Origin: Okapia johnstoni | Taxonomy: Eukaryota > Chordata > Mammalia > Artiodactyla > Giraffidae | Direction of reading: 5' to 3' | Length of the DNA: 64,000 nucleotides | NCBI GenBank assembly: GCA_024291935.2 | Contig: CM044314.1 | Location: 26,200,001 to 26,264,000 of the forward strand | In this document: one piece after another, positions 47,846 to 57,816 of the stretch | How positions within the stretch are numbered: the stretch's first letter is position 1 | Layout: every line of letters starts with the position of its first letter | The notes under the pieces: model-generated | What the model saw: only the letters and a program-made list of their open reading frames with translations | What the model was told of the DNA's origin: nothing | Database searches by the model: none | Position numbers and translations under genes: made by a program

Positions 47846-50800
47846 TATTTGGGAAAAAAAAATCTTGTATTTCATTACTCCAGTAGAATAATTTTAACAC
47901 TGATTCTTACCCTGAGCTTACAAATGACAGAGATAAACATTACTAGAGTACATGAATTGTGTCCTGTGAAACAAAGCTGGTTAACACATATCTCTCAGAT
48001 GTAAATGACATGTGTCCATCTAGAGAGCAAGAGGATATGTGTAGAAGGGAGAACCTTGTCTGCTTTCAGACAAGCAACTTCCTGGTTCCCAGGTTGCCCT
48101 GAGCATAACAAAGAGCAGGACAGTTCTGGGGACCAGGTCTCCAAGCACTGACATCAGCCCTCAGGAATCCACAACAAATTTGTGAAGGAAGAATATTACT
48201 AGCCAGGCCCAGATGAATTTTTTCCTCCCATTATTGCTTTTTTCTGGAAAGTTCTTCCAAATACACATTTTTGTCTCAAAATATCATATTGGACACTCCC
48301 TACTTGGAGCAAAACTTGTTAACATATCTATTCGATGAATTTGCAGTTGCAAAATCACTCAGAAAATCTCCCCAACACCTCCCCTGCACCAGTGTCCCTC
48401 TCAACAGCATCTGACCCACCATATCAAGGAATTTACCACCCAAATAAACAGGTACTTGAATGTGGTTTAGTTATCTCTGCACCCTCTCCCTGGTTTCTCT
48501 GTGAAATCTAGTCAATTCTTTGCATTAAAGCATCTCTCAGAGAAGCCCTGCAAGATGCTGGCTATTCTCAATTCTGTCCTCCTCATTTCTCTACAGTGCC
48601 TAGAAGTCAGCCTCTCCACACAGAAACTGTTCCAACAAATTTCATTTCAATGGTTTGGATTTAAATTTTCAATTTGCTTCTGTTGCTAAGTTCTTAAGGT
48701 TTTTTTTTTGCCAACTCAAAAAAAAAATTAAAAAATGATGTTTGCCCTCATATTTAACATGCTAAGCTCTAACCTAGTAAGTTTTTAAGGCTGATATTTT
48801 CCAAGAAACAAACTTTCTTGTCTCATGTACAATAATAAAGGTTTGTTATAAAAGTACACAAAGTGAAAAAAATCAATAAAATAGTGATATCTTCACAGTT
48901 GAATTCTTAATATATTTTCCACTATATGCAAGAAGAAAAGAAAATTGGCAAATATTTTGGATAAGAACCAACATTTTTAAAAGCAATAATTTTAGCCTGA
49001 ATATCTAGATTTACTATTTGTATAAAATAACATTTTATAAAAATATGATTTTATAAAATTTGTATAGCTAGGTAACACATGACTTGCCTAAATAACATTT
49101 AGTAGGTGGAGTCCAGGGGCTATATTCTACAAAATAAATTTACTGACATTGTAAAATGTTAGTAGCATAAAATTATGGTGGCAATAAAAAAGGCAGAGAC
49201 CTTTTTTAAGGTCTTGAAGTTTAAGAGCAATCCCTGACTGAGAGATATCTGAGTTGAAGTGGTCATTGGAAACAGATGGTAGAGATTTTGAAATCACAGA
49301 GAAAAGATTGTTTGAATTCCGGCTTCCAGACTCAGAAAAGGAAGGAAGAGCTGTAGATTTCACTGCAGAGAATGAGGCTGAGAAACTTTAAAATCAGGTG
49401 CATTTTCCCAGATCCAGGCAGTCAGCAAATGTGCAAAAATGCTTAGAGCTATAATGTATGTCATCTCTATTTCTACAAAAGATGTTAGCATTTTCTGAAT
49501 CCTCATCTACCCTGCCTGGCATGCACTACTTTACAGCTTTCTGGAAGTTTCATCAGCACCACTTAGATATCTGTAGTACAGCCTGCCTGTGGAGTATAGA
49601 TTGTGGGTCCCTGGTTGGGGGGAGAGGTGTGGTGGAATGGGTTCCTCTGGTTTCCACAGTGAGTGGTGCCCCTGCAAAACTGAGTAGGGAAGACAACTTA
49701 CCTCTCTTTGGGAAATGTAACCATCTGCATGTCTAGAGGCACAATTTTAAAGACTGACCTTGTTTTGGGAATGATTATGATTCTGACCTCAAAGAGGTAA
49801 GTATGAAGCCCCTGGATCATCAGGATCTGGATGTTCCCTACTGTGTCCATGATGTGTTACTGCTATAATATGCTGAATGTGTTGTTCTTCATTATTAATT
49901 CATTATTCATTAAACTGTGCAAAATTACAATGACCAATGTACATTAAAGCAAAATTCCCATCAATCATTTCCATCACATGACAAAGTGTGGCTGTATGTA
50001 TCTGGGAACATGTCCTCCTGTGGGAGTTAGTTATAAAATAAAACTGTATGAAACAGTAAATAATATTGAAACCTATCAGGGCAGCAGCTCTTAAGGGTTA
50101 ACACTGCAGACAGACTACTTTGGAAAAAATCTTTACGCCTTGGTGTATTAAGAAGTCACCTCATATTTGCCATATCTCCACATTTTGTTCTAGAGTGTCT
50201 GGTTTATTAAAATCAGTGTGAGACTTGTTTTAAATAAAAATCTATTTGTAAAAATCCAAATTTTTAATATATTCTTTTAATATCATTATAGAATGTCTTT
50301 TAACTGTAGACTAAAAAATCACTTCATTTTCAGCAAAATGTTTTGATGTAAAATTTTTTAAAACAAAGAGGATCTATTTTTGTTATTTTCTCTTTTACCT
50401 AATTTTTGTGTCCATTTTGTCTGGGCATATAAACTGATAAAAATATTTATAAGATTTGCACTAGGTGAATCTTGTTATTAAAAACAAAATACAGATGGCC
50501 ACAGAGGCTGGGAATATTAATATCTTTTTAATAGATTGACCCCCCTTGATTTCTGGGTTAAATGTACAAGTTTTCCCATGAAAATTAGACATACAAATCA
50601 TCTGACACAACGTATGACTGATGGAAATGATTGATGGGAATTTTGCTTTAATGTACATTGTTCATTGTAATTTTGCATAGTTTAGTGAATTATGAATCAA
50701 TAATGAAGAACAACACATTCAGAATATTATAGTAGTAAACTGCTTTTATGGGTATTTTTCATGTTTCCAGGCTTTCTTGGCCATGCTGAGCAGCTTTAAC

Positions 50801-51169
50801 TCAAAGGATTAAAGAATAATCATTAATTTTAACTGTGTTAAAATAGTCAACTTGAAGGATATTTTCCTGTGTGAACTTTTTCCTAATTGATTCCATTTTA
50901 TTCTCAATAAACTTACCTGCATAAGCTGTACTATTAAAAAAAACTTATCTGATAGGGTAATTAGATGACATATGATCATAGTCCATTGTTTTCTGATTTA
51001 ATGATATCATAAGTGAGTAAAGTAGGAAAATTAATAATTATATATTTTTAATTAGGAAAATAGACAAACTAAATTTCTTGTTGAAATAGAAAAGAGTCCT
51101 GTGTCAAACCTGCTTCTCTTAGAGAAAGAATCGTGATGCTATAATATCAATGGATATTCTGAGAGACTA
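47846..51169. other. AT-rich non-coding stretch
   Basis: I see no gene, no RNA gene and no young transposon across these 3.3 kb. All frames are shorter than 95 codons. The one notable structure is the inverted repeat at 49,859-50,736, listed separately. Confidence 0.55.
49859..50736. repeat. Long inverted repeat, 118-bp arms, ~640-bp loop
   Basis: The left arm 49,859-49,976 and the right arm 50,619-50,736 are reverse complements with about 8 differences over some 115 bases counted by eye. Shared phrases include 'tgaatgtgttgttcttcatt' and 'aaagcaaaattcccatcaat'. The loop is AT-rich and unrelated to the arms. Confidence 0.9.
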
Positions 51170-51941
51170 TTGGGTTGGACAAAAATTTCCTTCAATTTTT
51201 TAAGTGAAAGTAAAAGACACATTTTTCATTTTCACCAGGAACTTTAATGAACAACATATTCACTGTTGTTCCACTATCTTCTGCTATTTTTCAGGCAACT
51301 TCATAATTCCATCTTCCCAAAACTGTTTTATCTTTTTGAGGAAAGAACTCTTCCAAGTGTCTTTTATAGTCTTCCAGGGAATTGAAATTTTTTCCATTAA
51401 GAGAATTTTGTAAAGACTGAAATAAATAGACAACTGAGGATGCAAAATCTGATAAATACAACTGATGAATCAGAACTTCCCAAGTTGTAACAGTTTTTGC
51501 CTGGTCATCAAAGAAACATTTGGTCTTGCATTATCCTGATGGAAGATTATGCATTTTCTGTTGACCTAATTCCAGACACTTTTTGTCGAGTGCTGCCTTC
51601 ACTTGGTCTAAATGAAACATTTTATTATGTTTAAGTATAGAATCACAAGCAGAAATATGGCCAAGAAGGTTTTTTTTTTTTTTTTTGCATATGTGGAACT
51701 GTAATATCAAAGCAACTAACATAACCAAGCTGGTGCAAATGATTCCCAACACCGATGGGGGTATTTTGAATATGTTGGCTATCTCCCACGTGGTATTAAC
51801 ATTGCTCTCTATTAATGTCTTGATTTGATTGCTATCAACTTCAACTAGTCTACCTGACAGTGAAGCATCAACTGGTGAGAATATTCTAGCACGAAACTTT
51901 GCAGACCACATTAAATCAGTCACAGCACTTTCTCCATACAC

Positions 51942-52632
51942 TTGTTGTTCATTTGCTAAGTTGTGTCCGACTCTGCGACCCCATGGTTTGTAGCATGCCA
52001 GATTTTCCCATCCTTCACTATCTCTTGGAGTTTGCTCAGACTCATGTCCATTGAGTTGGTGATGCCATCCAACTACCTCAACTCCCTTTTCCTTCTGCCT
52101 TCAATCTTTCCCAGAATCAGGGTATTTTCCAACATCAGCTCTTTGAATCAGGTGGCCAAGTATTGGAGCTTCAACTTCAACATCAGTCCTTCCAATGAAT
52201 ATTCAGAGTTGATTTCCTTTAGGATTGAATGGTTTGATCTTGCTGTCCAAGGGATTCTCAAAAATCTTCTCCAGCAACAGAGTTCAAAGCATCAATTCTT
52301 CAACCTCAGCCTTTTTTATGGTCCAACTCTCACATTTGTACATGACTACTGGAAAAATCATAGCTTTGACTAAGTGGACCTTTGTCAGCAAAATGATGTC
52401 TCTGATTTTTAATACACAGTCTAAGTTTGTCATAGCTTTTCTTCCAAGGAGCAAGTGTCTTTTAGTTTTGTGGCCGTAGTGACTCTCCACAGTGCTTTGG
52501 GAGCCCAAGAAAATGAAATCTATCACTGTTTCCACATTTTCCCCATCTATTTGCCATGAAGTGATGGGACCAGATGCTATGATCTTCATTTTTTGAATGT
52601 TGAGTTTTAAGTCAGCCTTTTCACTCTCTATA
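51942..52632 (-). mobile_element. BovB 3' fragment nested in mariner, antisense
   Basis: BovB sequence from the 3' tail ('gttgttcatttgctaagttg') to the reverse transcriptase C-terminal part ('atgatcttcattttttgaat'), ending at 'ttttcactctctatac'. It is diverged, with a minus-strand frame of 118 codons at 52,284-52,640. Confidence 0.88.
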
Positions 52633-52715
52633 CATTGCACACGTCTTTTTGCATTTCAGCTGCATTTTTACTTTTCTTGAAATAATAAAGCATAATATGC
52701 CAAAAACGTTTTTTT

Positions 52716-53067
52716 TATTAGACTGTGTTTAGTCCTGTGTATTGTCCAGATGGTCTCAACACCACAGTGCTATCTCAGGGTTGCCTCCATGAAGTAGCTT
52801 CCACTTTGGGATCTGGGCACAACGCACCTCCCAAAGATGGAGAAATCGAAGAGCTCCCTTTCAGTAAGTTCCCAGGTGATACCTTTGTTACAGGTCTGGA
52901 AATCACACACTGGAAATCTCAGACCTTTGTTGCAAAGCCTGGCTTGTTGCATACTGCTGCTGCTCTTTCTGCTGCTGATCCTGCAGTCACCCTTTCTGCC
53001 ATCAGGTAAGCCTTCTTCTTCTTTTTTGTTTTTATGGAGATTGTAGAGTGTATGTTCATTTTAGGGT
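52716..53067 (-). mobile_element. Retrotransposed insert of unknown origin in mariner
   Basis: Mariner sequence breaks at 'ccaaaaacgtt' and resumes at 'ccaaaaatgtt', an 11-bp target-site duplication with one difference. On the minus strand the insert ends in AATAAAAAAAA, a polyadenylation signal fused to a short A tail. Inside, a minus-strand frame (52,770-52,952) reads MQQARLCNKGLRFPVCDFQT and onward with four cysteines in 60 residues. I recognise neither the sequence nor a donor gene; it could be a processed retrocopy or a SINE-like element. Confidence 0.55.
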
Positions 53068-53279
53068 ACCAAAAATGTTGCTTTTTTCCTTCCATCTTCG
53101 GTATTAAAATGGCTACATAAAAATTCACCCATTTTGATGGTATTTTTGTTAAATGCACTTTGATATGACAGCTGTCATAACACAATCTAACAAAATTGTT
53201 TCAAATGAAGTCAAAGACAAGTAAGCACTACTAGAGCCATCTTACAGAAAAAACTGAATGAACCTTTTGGCCAACCCAA

Positions 53280-53663
53280 TAGATTTTACCAAGGCACAGA
53301 CAATAGGTTTCTTATTAGCAATAAGAAATAAGTAGTCTATTAGAAGTGTACCTTTTGGAAAGTGTGGGATAATAAAGGAAAGCTTTTCACTATTCATTGT
53401 TATAAACCAAATGCAGATTAAATGTATACTACCTTCAATTCAGATATTAAGATATCCCTCTCTCAGTAATTTTATTAGCCCACATGTATAATCTCAAGCA
53501 TAGGCTGTGATATATTTTATAATAGTTCAAAAAATTTTTAAAGCAATATGCTTTTAACCCTATAATAAATATAAAATGAATCCCAATTGACGTTTTATAA
53601 AATGTGCATTCCATAGAATTATTTAAGAATGAATCCTTAATAGACCATCTTTGTAGGTATGTT
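53280..53663. other. AT-rich spacer
   Basis: Nothing recognisable between the mariner and the Bov-A2 SINE. Confidence 0.5.
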
Positions 53664-53674
53664 AGCTGAGTGTT

Positions 53675-53948
53675 GCTGCTGCTGCTGCTAAGTCGCTTCA
53701 GTCATGTCCGACTCTGTGCGATCCCATAGACCGCAGCCCACCAGGCTCCGCCGTCCCTAGCATTCTCCAGGCAAGAATCCTGGAGTGGGTTGCCATTTCC
53801 TCCCCCAGTGCATGAAACGAAAAAGTGAAAGTGAAGTCGCTCAGTCGTGTCCGACTCTTAGCGACCCCATGGACTGTAGCCTACAGGCTCCTCTGTCCAT
53901 GGGATTTTCCAGGCAAGAGTACTGGAGTGGGGTGCCATTGCCTTCTCC
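53675..53948 (-). repeat. Bov-A2 dimeric SINE, antisense
   Basis: Two Bov-A monomers lie in tandem ('gtcatgtccgactctgtgcg' and 'gtcgtgtccgactcttagcg'), flanked by a perfect AGCTGAGTGTT duplication (53,664-53,674 and 53,949-53,959). CpGs are well kept, so it is young. Dimeric Bov-A2 is restricted to ruminants. Confidence 0.96.
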
Positions 53949-53959
53949 AGCTGAGTGTT

Positions 53960-54454
53960 AGGATTGTCTAATACCATTTTAGGGCATTACTACATTTCAG
54001 AAATAAAATAATATTAAGGAACATAATTTTGCCAGATAAAATATAATAGAACATTAATAGCCAGGAATTTGACTTGTGAAAAATCCTCACATGATTACTG
54101 GCCTGTTAAAAAATGAAGGAACCAAGACTCCACAAACCCATTGCAGGCTGTTATGTGCAAAATAATGCGCTAGTTACAAAGTCCTCTGGGAAGTGAATGT
54201 GAGTCCTGATGCTTCTTTATTTATTTCATTCCTAGAGTCCATTTGTTGCAGGTTTTTCTTATGTTTTCAAAGGAAATAAGTAAGCTATCTCAAATTCAGA
54301 TCTTACCTCCAAATAAAGTAAAAAATGTGAAAGATACCATATGACTGGATGACAATTGAAACTGTGCAACTATTTTCTCTCATAGGAGACTGAAAGTATT
54401 GCGCTTAAAATTTGTGATTGTCCTTAAAAAATGGTAAAAATGAACTTATTTACA
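53960..54454. other. AT-rich spacer
   Basis: No gene or repeat landmark seen. Confidence 0.45.
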
Positions 54455-54770
54455 AAACAGAAGTCAAATCACAGATGTAGAAAACAAACTTATGGTTTCT
54501 AGGGGGATAAGGGGTAGGGGAGGGATAAGCTGGGACTTTGAGGTTGAAGTATACACACTACTACATATAAAATAGATAATAAGAACTTACTGTAGAGCAT
54601 AGGGAACTCTACTCAATACTCTGTAATGGCCTATATGCGAAAAGAATCTTAAAAAAAGTGGACATATGTATATTATAACTAATTCACTTTGCTGTACATC
54701 TGAAATTAACACAGCATTGTAAATTAACTGAATTACAATAATTTTTTTTTAAAAAATAAGTAAATCAAGT
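54455..54770 (+). mobile_element. L1 3'-UTR end, sense
   Basis: 'aaacaaacttatggtttcta', 'cactactacatataaaatag', 'catagggaactctactcaat' and an A/T-rich tail after 'taaattaactgaattacaat' mark the ruminant L1 3' end, 5'-truncated. Confidence 0.87.
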
Positions 54771-55059
54771 ACTTTTGTGTTTTTAAGAAATAAACATTAT
54801 TTTCTTCATTCTTCTAACAAAAATTAAAAAATAGAATTTGTGGTTCTCAAGCTGATGAACACCTAAGAATTAACCTTGCAAATCTACATGTGGAATGTAT
54901 AATTCTTTGGTTCAGAGACAATGACATTACAAAAGAACAAAACTTCCCAAGCATTTCCCCACTGAGAGTAATGGTGGATCTCAAGGGGGCACAAAGGATA
55001 ATATTCCTTTTATGCCGCCAATTTGCTAGTGGTTTCATATTCACTAAGGAAGATTTGTC

Positions 55060-55450
55060 AATGGATCCTAAAGAAAAGACGTGAGGTCTCTGTGAGGCCT
55101 TTGTGTCAAGTCTCTGTGGGTTATCTGAGTAAGGTTTCAGTGAGAAGTCTCTTTAGGGCACAAGAGATATCCTGCATTCTGTCTCTAAATGAACTCTCTG
55201 TGAGGTTTCCATGTGAAGTCTCTGGTGAGGCCACATGAGGTCTCTGGGTGAAGTCTCTGTATGAGGTCCCTTTGGAAAGTATCTCTGGGAAGTCTGCTAA
55301 ATCTGTGCTAGGTTTCTGTCTGAGGGCCTGTGAGGCAACCTGAGGTCCCTGTGGTGAGGCCTCAGTATGGAATCTCTGTGGAAGGTATCTATGCAAGAAG
55401 TCTCTCTTGAGAGGTGTCTCTGTAAAGTCTCTGTGTATTGTCTCTGTTTC
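55060..55450. repeat. Degenerate 12-13 bp minisatellite
   Basis: Roughly 30 diverged copies of 'gaagtctctgtgt' or 'gaggtctctgtga', for example near 55,083, 55,109, 55,216, 55,236 and 55,249. Minus-strand frames through it (91 codons at 55,121-55,396) are repeat-driven. Confidence 0.8.
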
Positions 55451-56120
55451 TCTCCTTTTCTAGTCCTACTGTACCTTACGGAAGACTGAGCAGTGAAAGA
55501 AGGGCAAAGGGACTTGCTTCTTTCTGTTTTCTTGCTGTTTCATCAGCATCACCTGTCTCCTCCCAGCAGGAGCCATAGGGGTCTGTGTTCAGGTTCCCCA
55601 CATTCCCAGAGCTCACTTCTGGTGCCCTGGAGAGGATCCAGTAACAGCCAGGCTCAGGTTCCAGCCCCGAGTCCCGGCTCCTTCCACAAGTCCTGGCTCC
55701 ATTCTCACTGCTCTGCCCATTCTTGAGACTGCCTTGAAAATTAGACCCCAGAGGCAGGAACTGGCTCCAGGGAGAAAGCAGGGTTGTGAGCAGTCCTGTG
55801 CCCACTCTGCCTTACCACCCCAGGTCTCAGTTCCACATGTTGAGAAGACTGACAGGTATGGGGGATGGGGTCCATTTCTGTTGCCATCTGGATCAGGGGC
55901 ATATGCTGGAGCAAAACTTTCTGCAATGGGAAAGACACCCCTGGGAGCTGTGTCCACTGTGTGCCCTGCACATGGCAGAATGCACCTAATCACTCTAGAG
56001 AAATTCTTCCTTATTTCCCTGCTTTCCCATATGAATGGGGGCCAGGGAACAAGAAATGCTGTGCTAGAAGCAGAACAGTGGAACACCCCTGGACTGCACC
56101 CCGCCCCCCATTTTGGACTG
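55451..56120. other. Unassigned, moderately GC-rich
   Basis: Overlapping frames occur on both strands (170 codons minus at 55,613-56,125; 140 codons plus at 55,734-56,156). None shows a recognisable domain and two compete for the same bases. No promoter or splice model could be supported. Confidence 0.35.
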
Positions 56121-56329
56121 GTCACTCCCCTGGTGGCTCAGATGGCAAAGAATTAGCCTGAAATGTGGGAGGCCTGGATTCAATCCCTGGGTTGGGAAGA
56201 TCCCCTGGAGGAGGGCATGGCAACCCACTCTAGTATTCTTGCCTGGAGAATCCCCATGGACAGAGAAGCCTAGCGTGCTGCAATCCATGGGGTCACAAAG
56301 AGTCAGACATGACTGAGTGACTAAGTACA
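56121..56329 (+). repeat. Bov-tA SINE, sense
   Basis: The tRNA head 'cccctggtggctcagatggc' and box B 'gattcaatccctgggttgg' lead to 'agtcagacatgactgagtga'. It lies about 1.5 kb beyond the SPATA31-like stop codon. Confidence 0.92.
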
Positions 56330-57816
56330 GCACTCCTGCCCACCACCACCCTGTGACAAATCCTGTCTGATTGCTTCTTCTCTCGCCAGACTCTGAGGTG
56401 ATCACAGACTAAGAGCCAGGCAAGTAATTATGTGACTACTACATAATCACAAGCAAGCCCCTTGGACTTTTAAGTCTCCACTTCTTCCCTGGAGCAATCC
56501 TTGGCCATGTGTTTATATGAACCAGACTAGGAGTCACATTCTGTGTTCCCTATACCTGGCTTTTATACTTATTGTCAAATCATCCTTTTGAGAATTCAAG
56601 AGGTGGTGTATAAGCTTGTTAAATATAGTGTTAACCTTCCCTGATTTGCTTCACTTCTACAAGTTTGACCTTCTGTTTTGACCTTAAGGTGTTTTCTGTA
56701 GGTTTGTGATCTTAGAGTTGGAATAGGATAGAGACCCTGGAGTGGAGCCATGATGAGCTGCTGGACTCTTAACTTTTCCTCCCTTCTAGGCCTTTAGATG
56801 GTTGTATGTGAGGAGGCTTCTCTTTCACTGCACAGTTATGGGCACCTGATACCACTTTGCCTTCTTCCCTGGATCCAACCTTTTACCTTCATCTACATCT
56901 TACGCTAGATTCACAGTGTATGACCATCAGACAGTTACTACACATAGTCATAGCCCTGTTCTGTTCATCTAAAACTCCTTCTCTTGGGTTAACATAGAGG
57001 GGAAGGTAGGTGACCATGAACATAGCTATTCATTTATATGGGACGGGGTCAACACAGCCCTCAGCAGCCTCCCTAATCCTCCCTCACCTACACACACAGA
57101 GCTGGAAATGCTATCCTTGCTCTGCTCTAGAGTGTAAGAAAAGCAGAGAGGGTGGAGAGTGATGCTGTACACTTTACTAATGCTAAACTCAAAGGGGTTC
57201 ATAGGGCACATGTAAATCCCAGCCTTCATCATAGACAGGAGGAGCTCTCAAGGGTAGGTATTGTATATTGCCTAACAAGAGATCCAGGGGCAGATTTCTC
57301 CTGCTTCTAAACTCAGAGCCCAGTACCCTAATTCCCTCCAAACTTCCATCCACTTGCTTCTGACATTTCCTGGAGCCTCAGTTGGAATGTCTAGCTCTAT
57401 CATGCCTCTGTCAACCTATCTGCTATAGCTGAATAAAGTTCAAAGTAGAGTAGAAGCAGAAGAAAGACTGGTTGAACCAAATCCTTTGTGTGGGCTTCAG
57501 AGCTTTTTCCCACCTCATAGTTTTTGTTTGTGTAATGACAGTATTATAAGGTGCAATGAAGGGACTCGAGACAAGGAGCAAGCTTACAATGCTACTCTCC
57601 TCCCTCCCTCTATGCCTCTCCATGCCCCTCCCTTCTAGAAAACAAAGTGCACATCACAGACAGCATCCATTACACTATATACTCTTATGAGAAAAAAAAC
57701 ATATGTATTGGGGAATGTTAAATATCTTGGATATGCTGAGAAAAACTTTCTTTACATGGACTGAATTTTTTCTTGGAGACATGTTTTTCTACTAAAGGAA
57801 AGACTAGAGAAGTACT
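56330..57816. other. 3' flank of the SPATA31-like gene
   Basis: Unique-looking sequence, probably holding the 3' untranslated region on the minus strand. I saw no convincing AATAAA near the stop codon and no repeat. Confidence 0.45.

Larger units (their letters stand above)
51170..53279 (-). mobile_element. Mariner (Tc1/mariner) element, full-length ends, dead transposase
   Basis: The inverted terminal repeats TTGGGTTGGACAAAAA and TTTTGGCCAACCCAA sit between TA dinucleotides. The minus strand encodes transposase pieces: 51,531-51,941 carries the N-terminal DNA-binding region (VDSNQIKTLIE, TTWEIA) and then jumps to the LDQVKAALDKK block, so the first catalytic region is deleted. Downstream pieces are broken. 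Two later insertions (51,942-52,632 and 52,716-53,067) enlarge it from about 1.1 to 2.1 kb. Confidence 0.9.

Noticed and set aside
55613..56125. 170-codon minus-strand frame
   Set aside because: A plus-strand frame of similar length overlaps it, with no conserved motif and no splice or start context.
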